A DNA stretch of 64,000 bases. Source: Rhinolophus ferrumequinum (Eukaryota > Chordata > Mammalia > Chiroptera > Rhinolophidae). Below the pieces are notes generated by a model, which did not search any database, was not told the DNA's origin, and was given only the letters and a program-made list of their open reading frames with translations. The stretch lies in the NCBI RefSeq assembly GCF_004115265.2, contig NC_046304.1, positions 12,516,292 to 12,580,291 of the forward strand, given 5' to 3'. Position 1 is the stretch's first letter. The number at the start of each line of letters is the position of its first letter. Shown piece by piece: positions 28,080-40,709 of this stretch. Both the position numbers and the translations under genes were made by a program.

Positions 28080-28900
28080 CTTCCATCTACAAACGCTGGC
28101 CAGGACAGGCCCAGTGTGGCTCTCAGCCCGCCTGGGAAGGGGACACCCACAGGTACCATCGCCGAGGTGCATCTCCACAAGGGCCAAAAAGGCCCCAGGG
28201 GCCGCGCCGGAGGGGGGTAAAGTGTGCGGCGTCGAGCATCCACAGGGTGGCGGCAAGGCACACTTGGACCGACGGCGCGGGACAGACGGACAGACCTGTT
28301 GACTGCACCCGCCGGGTACAGAGAGCAGGCCGCTCAGACTCGCAGCCCCGCATCGCAGAGGAGACCCCCTCGGCCAAGGGCGGCGCGCAAGACCGCGGGG
28401 CGGGACGAGGGCGGCGGGGGCGGGACAGGACAGACGAGAATCCCGCGGAGGTGAGGCGGGGGGCCGTCCCGCCCTCGAGGGCTGGCCCTGAGGCCGCCCC
28501 GCCCCAGCTTGCTGGGGTGTGGGCTCCGGCTCAGCTGGGCTCTGTCTGCACGCGACCCCGCATCGGCGCTGGTTCGGGCTGCCCGGGTGAGGGGTCCGGG
28601 GAGGGGGTGCCGCGGAGGGCCGGGACCCAGGAAGTCGGGCGGGGACAGGAATGGGCCCAGGCTGCGGGGCCTCCTGATTCAGCTGCACACTCAGATTTTG
28701 GGTTTTCCCTCCCGGGCGGGGAGAGCACAACTTCCTCTTTTCCCGCCTGGAGCCCCTCTCCCAGCCAGCCTGGCCTAGCTTGAGTCCCGGCGGCTCCCGG
28801 CCCCTTGCGACCCGCGGGGCCCCTTCCCCTGGCTTTTGCTCTGCCCCAGTTCTGGGCCATCGGAGCCTGGTGTTCCTGGCTGGGCGCCCTGGTTACGGGA
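28080..28900 (+). promoter_or_regulatory. PLD2: PLD2 CpG island and likely non-coding first exon
   Basis: The stretch is rich in undecayed CpG and lies 200-1000 bases before the PLD2 start codon. Good splice donors are at 28450|28451 (CGGAG|GTGAGG) and 28586|28587 (CCCGG|GTGAGG); either could end a non-coding exon that joins the acceptor at 29121. The 247-codon open frame at 28040-28783 is a product of the GC content. Confidence 0.7.
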
Positions 28901-29122
28901 CTGGAGGCGGGGTTCAAGGGTTCTGGATGAAGGACTGAGGTAGGGGATGAAGTTAGAGGTGGGTTGGCAGGGCGTTGCAGACGATGGGGCTATCATCAGA
29001 GAGAGATTGGGAGTTAGCGGGAGACAGGCGGATGGGGAAGAGGGAGGTGGAGGATATGGTGGAATGGGGGGCAGAGTTCTGCAGGGCAGATCACCTCTCT
29101 GAGGCTTCCCCTTATTCCTAGG

Positions 29123-32100
29123 ATGACGGCGAGCCCCGAGAGCCCCTTCCCCTCTGGGAGCGACCTGGACTCCAGCCAGTTACAGATGGAACCCGATGAG
29201 GTGGACACTCTGAAGGAGGGAGAGGACCCAGGTATGCAGGGAGGATGGCCCTCAGGGAGAGGACTGGCCTGAGTCCTCCTGGCATCTACACTCTTCCACT
29301 TTTCTTTCCTCCTAGCTGACCGGATGCACCCCTTTCTGGCCATCTATGACCTTCAGCCTTTGAAAATGCACCCCTTGGTGTTTGCTCCTGGGGTTCCTGT
29401 CACAGCCCAGGTGGTGGGCACTGAAAGATATACCAGTGGATCCAAGGTGGCTGGGCTGGCACCAAGGGTGGGAGTAAAGGGAAGACTGACCAGAGTGGGG
29501 GCTGCAACCCAACCAGGGGACATCCATGCAGTTCCTCACACCCTCAGGTGGGAACCTGCACTCTGTATTCGGTCCGCTTGACTCATGGTGACTTTACCTG
29601 GACAACCAAGAAGAAGTTCCGTCATTTCCAGGAGCTGCATCGGGACCTACTGAGACACAAAGTCTTGATGAGTCTGCTCCCTCTGGCTCGGTGAGGGGGA
29701 CCAGACCGCTTCCTGTGAAGGGCCCCTCACCCTGTGGCATGAGATGTCACTGCCTCAGCCCCCATCTCTCCTTTTTGCCCATCTCACCCCCACACTGCAG
29801 CCATTCCTCCCCCAACTTCCCCTGCCACTGGGCCCCCTCTTCTGACCCTGGTTACCAGGAAACCTTCCCTGTTCAGCTCTCCCTGTCCATGGTTCTGTGC
29901 CAGTATCTTAGCCGGGCTAGATGCCCAAAATGCCCTTGGCAGCCTCCCGCATTTCTTGTCTCTATTCTCAGCGTAGGAGGCCTTCCTTCCGCCAGCCTTT
30001 AGGCCTCCTTCCTTGCTCCAAGACCCTCTCTCCAGTGCTTCAAGAACAGAAGCACTCAGCCTCCCACCTCTTACTTGACCCTCAACCCATCCCTTTCACA
30101 GCTTTGCTGTCCCCTATCCTCCAGCCCGAGAGGCAGCCGACAGAGAGATGCCCTCTCTACCCCGAACAGGTCCTGAGGGCTCCACCAGACATGCATCCAG
30201 CAAACAGGTGCGACCGGACACCAGGTACTCTGGGAAGGCGTTTGGTTTGCAAACGGTTCTGGTCCCATCTATCTCTGTTTCCTATTCCTACTTCAGAAAT
30301 ACCTGGAGAATTACCTCAACCGCCTCCTGACCATGTCTTTCTACCGCAACTACCACGCCATGGTAAGGTTCAGGTGCTGGATGCCTGGGTCTTTTTAGGT
30401 GGAGCAGAGTAAGCAGGTCCCCAGGGGACAGAGGACCAGGATCAGTAGGGTCTGAGGGGCTGAAAGCCTGAGTCTCTCCCCTGAGCCTTTGTTTTCCTCT
30501 GCAGACAGAGTTCCTAGAAGTCAGTCAGCTGTCTTTTATCCCAGACCTTGGATCCAAAGGACTGTAAGTGTCTGACACCCTTCACCCAGTCACCTGCAAA
30601 CATCTGGATCTCTCCCTGCCTGATGATGGGGAATGCAGTGCAAGGTGGGCTGGGGGTCTGGATTCCTTATCCAGTATCTCTTCCTGACTTTTCCCACAGG
30701 GAAGGGGTGATCCGGAAGCGTTCAGGTGGCCACCGTGTTCCTGGCCTTACCTGCTGTGGCCGAGACCAAGTTTGTTATCGCTGGTCCAAGAGGTGAAGCC
30801 TAGAATGGGGCAGGTGGGACATGGGTTGGGGGTGAGGAAGGAAATCATGAGGGCAGAGGAACAGACAGAACCCTTCTGCTCCAGGTGGCTAGTGGTGAAG
30901 GACTCCTTCCTGCTGTACATGTGCCTCGAGACTGGTGCCATTTCATTTGTTCAGCTCTTTGACCCTGGCTTCGAGGTGCAGGTGGGGAAAAGGAGCACAG
31001 AGGCACGATACGGGGTCCGAATTGACACCTCCCACAGGTAAGGCCTCCTGGTACGGACAGACACTTGGTGAGTGAAGAGCCAGCCTAAGGCCCTGAGGGG
31101 AGTTGCATGGAAGAGCCCGTGGAAGAAGGGAAGGCATTTCCACCCCCCTGGAGCTGGCCGTGATTTGGAACTAGGGAACTATTCTAGCCTGATGCTTGGG
31201 ACTGCTCCTAGAGTCTGGGCCCAGAGAAAGGGGGTTGAGCATAAGCTTGGGGGAGGGACTCTTGATGTAAAAGAAATGCACTCCATTCATTCATTCATTC
31301 ATTCATTCATTTAACAAACCTGAATGCCTGGTACAATACTAAGTGCCAGGAACCCAACTGAATAAGGCAGATATATACCCTGTCCCTGTGGAGTTACGAT
31401 TCAGGGACTAAGGGAAGTGGGAAAGAGGTGACAGCTAAATGGGGAGAGCTTCTGGGTCAGACCAGAAGTACTGAGGGTGAGGGTTGTGGTCTCTATTGTT
31501 CCTGTCTAGATCCCTGATTCTCAAGTGCAGCAGCTACCGGCAGGCGCGGTGGTGGGGCCAGGAAATCACTGAGCTGGCCCAGGGCCCGGGCAGAGACTTC
31601 CTGCAGCTGCACCGTCATGACAGCTACGCTCCGCCCCGGCCTGGTACTTTGGCCCGGTGGTAAGACATTGATGTCCCTTCTGAGCTTGTCTGTGGCCTTC
31701 TTGATTGACTCCCTTGGTGTTCTCTGAATCCTTGATCCTCTTTTATCTCCTCTGACCCCTTCTGATCTCAATAAGCCCCCCCTTTGACTTCTCAAATCTC
31801 CTGACCCCCTGACTTCTTTACCCACATCTATCTCAATGATTCTCCTCTGATTTTTCTCACCCTCAAACTCAGTAATCTCTTCTGACCCCTGAATTCTCTG
31901 ACCTCCTCTGACCTTTTGGGCCCCCTCTTACCACACTGACCATACTCTCTGTTCTCTATGATCTCCTCAAATCTCTGATTTATTCGTTCATTTAATGAAC
32001 ATTTTGTAAGCACTACTATCTGCCAGGTCCAGTGGCAGGAATAAGACACAGTCCAGTAGGTGATTAAATCACAAAACAATGGGAACTTGCCTTGTTGGTG

Positions 32101-35100
32101 GTAGATACAATGTACCGAGCACAGAAGAGCAGCATTTGCCCCAGCGTGGGGTTGTCAGGACTGGCTTCCAGAAGGCAGTAACCTTGATGTTTGCCTTAAC
32201 AAGATAGAGAAAATGGAGAAGGGCGGTCCATGCAGAGAAGTTAGAAATAGCCTGGTGTGTTTGGGAACCACAGGACTGACTGTTGTTGCAGAGTGAGGAG
32301 GAGTGGTCAGAGAAGAGTACGGGAGTTGGCAGCCCCTGATCTGTGCCCTGCATGCGAGGCTGAGAAGGTTGACCTTTATCATAGGCAAAGGGGAGTCATG
32401 GAAGGTGGTGTTGAGATTTCTTTTTAACATAAGGACAATAATAGCTAATACTTATGTAGCAAATACTATGTGCCCGGAAGTGTTATAAGAGTTTTACATG
32501 TTTTAACTTACCGAGGCAGGTATAGTTATCTCCATTTTACAGATGAGAAAACTGAGGCAAGGAGAAGTTAAGTAACTTGCCCTGGGTCACACCTTGTAAA
32601 CAGTGGAACCAGGATTCAAATCGAGGCAGGTTGGGTCAAGACTCTGCTCTTAACCATCACACTAAACTGTTAGTTATTAAAAAGTCAAACAATATAAAAA
32701 CACATTAAAAATGAAAAGTTCCCACTCATTGCACAACCCTTTATCTCCTAGCCCTTACTTCTTCCCCACACTTCTTCCCAACAATCCCATTTCTGTTCCC
32801 AGAAGTAATCCTGGCAACAGTTTGATATTTACCCTCCCAGGTCTTTTTTTGCATTTTTTCTTACACTTATGCATATAGTATGTTACTTTTTGTTTTAACA
32901 TAAATAAGATCATATACTCTCTTCTGTGACTTATTTTTTCATTTAATACATGTGTTAAAGAGTATGCATTAGGTTATTTCCCATTTATCACTCTTATAAA
33001 TGATGCTGCAGTGAATAGTCTCTTTGCCTAAGCATTTAATAGGACGTATTGCTAGAAATAGAATTACTATGTGCATTTCGTGGTATTAAGGGTATATGCA
33101 TTTAATATGCTAATAGATATTGCCAAAGTGTCCTCTGAAAAGGCTATAATCAATGTATATTTTCATGGTCTATGAGAATATTCACTTCCCTACGTGCTGA
33201 TATTGAATGTTACCAGTGACTTTAATTTTTGCCAATCTAGTGAATTTAATGTTATTTCATTTTAATATCACTTTCCTTGTTTACTAGTAAAATTGATCAT
33301 CTTTTCCTATGGTTGACCATTTTGATTTCCTCTGTAAACTGTCAGTTCTTATTCTTTGCTCACTTTTCAGTTGGCTTATATGTCTTATTGATTTGTTGGA
33401 ACTCTTTATGTATGATGTATTAATCCTTCCAATATCTAGTCATTTTCCTTTTTTTTTTTTAATTGGGGAATATTGGGGAACAGTGTGTTTCTCCAGGGTC
33501 CATCAGCTCCAAGTAGTTGTCCTTCAATCTTGTTGTGGAGGGCACAGCTCAGCTCCAAGTCCAGTCGCTGTTTTTAATCTTTAGTTGCAGGGGGTGCAGC
33601 CCACCATCCCATGTAGGAATTGAACCGGCAACCTTGTTGTTGAGAGCTTGTGCTCTAACCAACTGAGCCATCTGGCTGCCCCTCCAAAAGCTCAGCGGCA
33701 GCTTGTTGTCTTCAATCTAGTTGTGGAGGGCGCAGCTCACTGGCTCATGTGGGAATCCAACCGGCAACCCTGTTGTTCAGAGCTCACGCTCTAACCAACT
33801 GAGCCATCGGGCCGTCCTCTTTAGTCATTTTCATTAGTTTATTGTATCTTTTGTAATTTTTAATTTTATTTAGCTCATGCTAGCAAATTTATCCCACTTT
33901 GATACATCTGATAACACCTAACCTCTCTGATCACTCTTGATCTTTGACCCTGCTGTCACCTCTGACCCATGACGTCCTCTAGTCTTCACTCTCCAGAGCT
34001 TTCTCACTTCTGACTCTCCTGACTTCCTTGGCTTGGCCTCCCCCCAGGTTTGTGAATGGGGCAGGTTACTTTGCTGCTGTGGCGGATGCCATCCTGCAAG
34101 CTCAAGAGGAGATTTTCATCACAGACTGGTGGTAAGTGGGGGGAAAGAAGGCCAAGCAAGAAAGGGTGGAATGGGGCCTACTGCAGATCAGCTTATAGAT
34201 CAGAGGAGGGAGTGGAAGGAAAGGAATGGCTGATTATCTAGCGCTTAGCTTACCATCCTCACCCCCTGCCCTGAATCCCAGGTTGAGTCCTGAGATTTAC
34301 CTGAAACGTCCGGCCCATTCAGACGAGTGGAGACTGGACATTATGCTCAAGAAGAAGGCGGTGAGGAGAGTGGTCAGCCTGGAGGGGAGGTGTGGGGGGG
34401 TTTTCTGTGGGTGGAGGTTGGTTAGAAGGGACTACAGAATGGGGTGCCGTAAGGAATCTGAGGCTTCAGGGGAGGAAACGTGCCCATCCGGTTTGCTCAT
34501 GTCCAGCAAACATCACCTCCTCCTCTTCCCTACGGAGAAGTGACACCTCCCTTTTCATGTTCTTCCTCCACCTGGTATAGACCTCCCTCCCAGTACCCAT
34601 TGCACTTTACTGTAGTACCTTGGGGTGTACATGTCTATCTCTCACTGGATGGATTAATATCATGAGTTTTAGTACAAGGTACAGTGTCTGCCACGTTGGA
34701 GGCATCCATAGACATTGATGGATAGGAGGAAAGATATGTAGATGATGGAGAGTGGGTGGGTACATAGATGGATAGATGATGGAAAGGGAGATAGATGAAA
34801 GGATATGAGGTTGGAAATAGGAGGGTAGGTGGGTAGATGGATGAATGATAGATGGCATATTAGGGGATGAGTAAATGTTTGGGAAGGTGGAAGGATAGAT
34901 ACCGTGTTTCCCCAAAAGTAAGACCTAGCCGGACTATCAGCTCTAATGTGTCTCTTGGAGCAAAAATTAATATAAAACCTGTTATTATATTATGTTATAT
35001 TATACCCAGTCTTATATTATATTAAAATAAGACCGGGTCTTATATTAATTTTTGTTCCAAAAGATGCATTAGAGCTGATGGTCCGGCTAGGTCTTATTTT

Positions 35101-38100
35101 TGGGGAAATACGGTAATGATAGGTAGGTGGGTAGATGTGTGGATGGATGAATAGGTGAACGGATTGCTCACCCATTACTAAGTGTGCTGCCGGCATCAAA
35201 GCAGCATGTAACTGACAGTGTGAAAGATCTCCGGCTGGGTGCAGGGATATCCAGGAATCCTGAGCGTGGGAAGGGTTTGGGAGGGTGGAAAGGGGCCATT
35301 CTGAAAGAGACATTAGATCTGATACCCTCCTTACCACCAGGAGGAGGGTGTCCGTGTGTCTGTACTGCTGTTTAAGGAAGTGGAGTTGGCCTTGGGCATC
35401 AACAGTGGCTATAGCAAGAGGGCTCTGATGCTGCTGCACCCCAACATAAAGGTGACTCAGACCTCAGAGGCCCCTCCCACACTACAGCCCTCCTCACCAC
35501 ACGTCCCCGTTTCCTCAACTCTCCCCTTCCTTAAACATCCCATCTTTCCATCTTCCCTTGCAATGCAGCCTCTGTCTCTCTCTCACCTAAGCCCTTCCTT
35601 CATGAATGCCTCCATACCTGCTCCAGGTGATGCGCCACCCAGATCAGGTGACATTGTGGGCCCATCATGAGAAGCTGCTGGTGGTGGACCAAGTAGTGGC
35701 CTTCTTGGGGGGGCTGGACCTCGCCTATGGCCGCTGGGATGACCTGCACTACCGACTGACTGACCTTGGAGACGCCTCTGAATCAGCTGCCCCACAGGTA
35801 ATCCCCCCGAGGCCTTCCTGAGCTCCTCCAAACTCAGCTAATCTAAATCCACACCTCTTCCCAGCTCTAGCCTTCCCCCTCCAATCATTCCAAGCACTGC
35901 CCACATTCAGACTTCCTCAGACTTTCTGGGACCCCAAGAACCCACTTTGAAGCTACAATGACCCAGTCTCTTCCGCATTTCTACTAAGTCCCCTACCCTG
36001 CAGTTTCTCTAGGAAGTGCAGGTGAGGGGCTGGGCTGGGGAATCAGGTTCTCTCTGTTTCGTTCTTACTCTCGGTGTCTCTGTCTCTGTCTCACACCCTT
36101 TCAGTGTTCCTATCTTCTCTTTGGCCCTGACTCTGAATGGTGCCTGTGCCCTCTCCTTGCCCATGGCTTGGGTGTGTTCCTCTCACAGCCTCCCACCTCG
36201 TGCTCAGACTCTCCAGCCACCCCAGACTTGTCTCACAACCAACTCTTCTGGCTGGGCAAAGACTACAGCAATCTTATCACTAAGGACTGGGTGCAACTGG
36301 ACCGGCCTTTTGAGGGTGAGGGTCCCCTCAAAGTCCCCAAGAGCTGGGAGCAGGAGCAGAAGTTGGGGCTGGGACTGAGAATGGGACGAGCTGGGTCAAG
36401 GATAATGCAGCTTTCCTTCTGGTCAGCGCCTCCTCCCTGCCCCAAGTATCTCCAAGAGACCGTCCCTGACCTCTCTCCTGACTCTCCTGGGACCCCCAGA
36501 TTTCATCGACAGGGAGACCACACCTCGGATGCCATGGCGGGACGTGGGGGTGGTTGTCCACGGCCCACCCGCCCGGGACCTGGCCCGGCATTTCATCCAG
36601 CGCTGGAACTTCAACAAGGTGCTCACTCCCTCCTGTGGAGAGTGGAGGTTGAGAGGGAGCCGGGGGCAGCTTGCCACCTCCCACTGACTTTGCCATCCCT
36701 CCACCTCAGACTACCAAGGCCAAGTACAAGACACCCATGTACCCCTACCTGCTACCCAAGTCCACCAGCACCTCAAACCAGCTCCCCTTCATACTCCCAG
36801 GGGGGCAGTGTGCCACTGTGCAGGTAAGGCCCTGACTTCAGCTCGCTCCTTCCCCTCCCTCCCTTCAGCCCACTGTCCTTGACCTGAGAGCGTCCCAGAC
36901 TTCTCCTTTCCTGGGGTCAGGAACCACGTCATATTTGCCATCCCCTCAGGTCTTGCGGTCAGTGGACCGCTGGTCAGCGGGGACTTTGGAGAACTCCATC
37001 CTCAATGCCTACCTGCACACCATCAAGGAGAGCCAGCACTTCCTCTACATTGAGGTCTGACTGGGGGCAGGAGGAGAGAAAATAGAGGGCATGTCCCAGG
37101 GGAGAGCCTTAGGACATCAGCAAGATCAGTGTTTTGGGCTGGCATATCTGGGCCTGGAGAGAAGCTGAAGCCTGGGGCCCAGGCCTGGAGCCTGGAGGTG
37201 GGGATGGCGGCTGGGAGCTGAGGGCAGGGACAGTGGCCTGGCTGCTGAGGTCTGTCTTTGGTCCGTGCCCCAGAATCAGTTCTTCATTAGCTGCTCAGAT
37301 GGACGGACGGTTCTGAACAAGGTGGGCGATGAGATTGTGGACAGAATCCTGAAGGCCCACAAGTAAGGTGGACTGGCAGGAGGGTGGGGATTATGGGCGT
37401 GGTTTAAATCTAACTGGAGGGGTAGGGCTTTGGGGAGAGGTCACATTTCTGACTCTACCTCCTTCCCAGGCAGGGTCAGTGCTTCCGAGTCTATGTGCTT
37501 CTGCCCCTGCTCCCTGGTTTTGAAGGTGACATCTCCACAGGTGGTGGTAACTCCATCCAGGCCATTCTGCACTTCACTTACAGGTGACCTCTGGTGTGGT
37601 CTCCACGGCCCCATTCCACCTGTGCCCCTATCCTGACTCTATCCTGATCCCTTCCTGCTGGACTTTTGAGGTCCATCTCTCTCCTGACATCCCCCGTCCC
37701 CTTCTCCAGGCTTCATTTCCCTCACCAATCTTTTCCTTCAGGACCCTGTGTCGTGGGGAATATTCAATCCTGCATCGCCTCAAAGCAGCCAGTGAGTGCT
37801 GAGGACGGGGGGTTCAAGCCCTGGATCCCTGGGGAAGGGGAGATTGGGGACCTGGACCTGTGTGGAGGGAAAGAGGCTATCATTCCTGCATGCTTCTGGG
37901 GCTACTACCCTGAGACCACAGGTGGTCTTTCCCTGCAGAGAGAAGTATATAGACTGGGTTCTAAAGGGCTTCTGAAGTGAGGACGTGGATGGGACAGGGC
38001 TCCCTCTGCACATGGAGGGCACTTCTCACCTCACTCTCCCTCTCCCTGTCTCTCTCACTTATAGTGGGGACAGCGTGGCGGGACTATATGTCCATCTGTG

Positions 38101-39572
38101 GGCTCCGCACCCATGGAGAGCTGGGCGGGCATCCGGTCTCAGAGCTTATCTACATCCACAGCAAGATGCTCATTGCAGATGACCGGACAGTCATCATTGG
38201 TCAGTGCTGGATCTGGGCCCCTGGCAGCAAGAGGGGTGGGGAGGGGTGGGGAGAGGTGGAGCAGGGCCCAGCCGGGGACACTGGGATGAAGGGACATGAC
38301 AGACTGCAGTGGAAGCCCAATTGGGGATGGAGGCCAAAGAAGGTGTGTTGCCCACTGGCAGGTGTTCTGTAGGGGTGATGGGGTTGGAGGGGGTCCCCCT
38401 GGGCTCAGGCAGACATAGTGTGTTCTGCACCCACTCTAGGCTCTGCGAACATCAATGACCGGAGCCTGCTGGGGAGGCGGGACAGTGAGCTGGCTGTGCT
38501 GATTGAGGACACAGAGATGGAACCATCCCTCATGGATGGTGTGGAATATCAGGCGGGCCGGTTTGCCTTGAGTTTGCGGAAGCACTGCTTCAGGTAGAGC
38601 CGGGGCGGGTGCTATAAGGTGTGGCAGGGAGGTGGAGCTGGGGGTCTGCCTTTTAAGCAGGTGGGAAGATTGCTTAGATATAGTACTGGGTTTTACAATA
38701 GGCAGACTAATCCAGTTTGGGGTACCAGCAAAGTAGGGACACCAAAAAAATGAGAGAGAAAAAGACTTGCAAAATAATTTGGTATTTTGTTTTTTAGAGC
38801 ACCAAAATAGTTGCCAAAGTAGAGACAAATGAAGGCTCTGTTGGACTCGTTGATACTATCTTACTATTTAGCATTGCATCCATTTTGAATGAGCTGGGTA
38901 GGCACAGCATAACTTTCCTGGTATTCGGCTTTTCTAAGGACCTTAATCTGGCCCTGCTGGGACCCCTTTCTCCCATAGCGTGGTTCTGGGGGCAGATGCC
39001 CGGCCAGACCTGGATCTCCGAGACCCTGTCTGTGATGACTTCTTCCAGTTGTGGCAAGACATAGCTGAGAGCAATGCCAACATCTATGAGCAGGTGGGTG
39101 GGTGCTGAGAGGGGTGGGCCAGGGAGCAATTCATGGATTATCCTGTCCCGGGTGGGGTGGAGAGAAGCCCCACCACACAGCCATTCTCAGAAGGGGTGTG
39201 AGGGTCTGAGGGCACATCACGGGCTTCAGTGGCTCAGGGTCAGTGTGCGGGGAGACGATGTGGGGATGGAGGTGTCCAGCTCAGTTAGGCTTGGCTCTTG
39301 GCAAAGTGTCCCTAAGCTTTATTGGCTTCCATGCCCCGCGCCCACAGATCTTCCGCTGCTTGCCGTCCAACGCCACACGTTCTCTGAGGGCACTCCGGGA
39401 GTATGTGGCAGTGGAGCCCCTATCCACGGTCAGCCCTCCCTTGGCCCGGTCTGAGCTCACCCAGGTCCAGGGCCACCTGGTCCACTTCCCCCTGAAGTTC
39501 CTGGAGGATGAGTCTTTGCTGCCCTCTCTGGGTAGCAAGGAGGGTGTGATGCCCCTAGAAGTATGGACATAG
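29123..39572 (+). CDS. PLD2: PLD2, phospholipase D2
   Basis: Twenty-four coding exons join in phase to 933 residues, as in human: 29123-29231, 29316-29446, 29548-29690, 30102-30207, 30297-30362, 30505-30563, 30700-30792, 30885-31037, 31510-31659, 34048-34131, 34282-34360, 35341-35451, 35627-35797, 36189-36315, 36500-36618, 36710-36823, 36950-37054, 37274-37362, 37470-37583, 37742-37791, 38065-38199, 38440-38593, 38979-39093, 39348-39572. PLD2 splits phosphatidylcholine to phosphatidic acid and choline at the plasma membrane. A PX domain (about 65-195) and PH domain (about 203-311) precede two catalytic HKD motifs: H442, K444, D449 ([10 protein letters not shown]) and H756, K758, D763 ([10 protein letters not shown]). 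The C-terminus LEVWT is the conserved end needed for activity in PLDs. Small lineage changes include TSCSDSP after residue 487. Confidence 0.97.
31283..31400 (-). mobile_element. L2 3' end with (ATTC)n run
   Basis: Seven ATTC units lead into 'aacaaacctgaatgcctggt', 'aatactaagtgccaggaacc'. The ATTC run is the expanded 3' end of an antisense L2, in PLD2 intron 9. Confidence 0.75.
32432..32660 (-). mobile_element. MIR SINE
   Basis: 'tagctaatacttatgtagca', 'tctccattttacagatgaga', 'aactgaggcaaggagaagtt' and 'gtaacttgccctgggtcaca' give a nearly complete MIR. Confidence 0.9.
33448..33821 (-). mobile_element. dimeric tRNA-derived SINE
   Basis: On the minus strand two heads lie in tandem, GATGGCTCAGTTGGTTAGAGC near 33800 and CAGATGGCTCAGTTGGTTAGAGC near 33670, joined by a linker with AAGCTGCCGCTGAGC. 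One 11-base target duplication, TAGTCATTTTC, at 33437-33447 and 33822-33832, encloses both. It is the same design as the copy at 26286. Confidence 0.92.
34709..34895. repeat. imperfect GATG/GATA tandem tract
   Basis: Repeated 'gatggatagatgatgg', 'gggtaggtgggtagatggatg' type units make up most of PLD2 intron 12's middle, and continue after the MITE at 34902 ('ggtaggtgggtagatgtgtg', 35121-35155). The MITE is therefore inserted in the tract. Confidence 0.85.
34902..35113. mobile_element. palindromic MITE, TA target site
   Basis: The ends CCGTGTTTCCCCAAAAGTAA and CCGTATTTCCCCAAAAATAA (reverse strand of the right end) begin inverted arms of nearly 100 bases each, sharing AAGACCTAGCCGGAC and ATCAGCTCTAATG. 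TA lies on each side (34900-34901 and 35114-35115). There is no coding capacity. TA flanks suggest mobilisation by a Tc1/mariner- or Harbinger-type transposase; I cannot settle the superfamily. Confidence 0.85.
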
Positions 39573-40065
39573 CTGTGGCTTCAGCCAGAAGAGGTCACCA
39601 GCCGCTGGGCTCCACTGAGTCTGGCTCCCTGCCCCCTGACCCTGAGGACTGAAGGCAGTGCCCTTTGCCTTTGAGACCTGGGGGAGGCAGCATCTCTGAA
39701 GGGGATGAGAGAAGTCACAGAGGACCCTTTCTTGAGAAGCAGCCAAAAAGGACACTCCCAACCTTGGGCTGGGGAGGCAGACGGGGGTCCCAGAGAAGTT
39801 CATTCTTCCTGCTGCCCAGTTCAAACCACTGCTACAGAGGAGAAGCAAAACTTCTGCGAGGACGCCTGGAGCAAGCCTTCCCATCTCTCCTTTCCTCCTC
39901 CTGCCCCAGGGTCTCTCCCAGCCCATTGCTGCCAAGGCGGAGGGAAGGATGAAGCCAGTCCTGGCTTCAGCCCCCACAGCGGGGAGGGGTGGGGAGTACA
40001 CACTAACTCCCCCACCAGCCTGCGCACAGACACTAACTTTGTATCAGTTCAATAAGCATTTCATA

Positions 40066-40071
40066 AATAAA
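40066..40071 (+). terminator. PLD2: PLD2 poly(A) signal
   Basis: AATAAA lies about 495 bases after the PLD2 stop codon, followed by an A-rich stretch and 'ctgtgcctcttccttag'. It is the first AATAAA downstream. Confidence 0.85.
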
Positions 40072-40429
40072 AGTGTAGAAAAAAATCTGTGCCTCTTCCT
40101 TAGCGGAACTGAGTACTTGCCTCAGCCACCACTTCCTGTCTACACATATATAGTACCAGGCCCCGTCACCTTCTCGCCACCCCATTTCTTCTTTCTGCTG
40201 TCTCCAGCTCCACTGTAATTGTCTGTGGCTTCTGGAGCTTAGTCACCTAGCTGCGAGGAGGAGGTGTTCACCCAGTGCTTGCTGCCTAGGTATAGGGAAT
40301 GGCAGGGCCAAACCAGGAGACCTGGAGAGCAGTGGAGCTGATGTTGCAGCTGCAGGTGAGGGAGATACACAGAAAAGGGGCTGCCTCCTGTTCCTTAAGT
40401 GACCGTACTGAGAGAGGCTCAGGGAAGCC

Positions 40430-40690
40430 CCTTTGGGAGTGGTTAAGGGTATAGGCTTAAGATCAGAAGAACTGGGCCCAAATCCTGGACTTGTCACTTC
40501 CTACCTAGGTACCTTCTCAAATCACATCACTTCTGGGCCTCAGTGGTCCTAACTGGGAAATGGGAATAATACATAACTGGCTTGCTGTAAAGATTCAGTC
40601 CTTGACTTAAATACTTACTGAGCCCTTGCTATTGGCCAGAAATTGTAGACTTACAGAAGTGAGTACAAGTCCCCACCTTTGTGGAGCACT
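40430..40690 (+). mobile_element. MIR SINE
   Basis: 'actgggcccaaatcctggac', 'cttgtcacttcctacctagg', 'ctgggcctcagtggtcctaa' and 'actgggaaatgggaataata' follow MIR in the sense direction. A worn antisense L2 or MIR end follows ('atacttactgagcccttgct'). Confidence 0.75.
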
Positions 40691-40709
40691 TAGGCACACC
40701 TGTCCTGGA

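Larger units (their letters stand above)
31680..34025. repeat. degenerate CTCTGACC tract split by old insertions (PLD2 intron 10)
   Basis: 31690-31970 and 33895-34025 are both pyrimidine-rich and full of TCTGACCCC, TCTGACCTCC, CTGACTTC and TCTGATC-type units. Together they look like one worn minisatellite-like tract. Between them lie an antisense L2 (31975-32420), a MIR (32432-32660), an antisense L1 3' region (32680-33895) and the SINE at 33448. Confidence 0.6.

Noticed and set aside
28040-28783. 247-codon open frame on the plus strand
   Set aside because: It lies in the PLD2 CpG island, where GC-rich sequence lacks stops. Frames on both strands are equally long and no protein family is visible.
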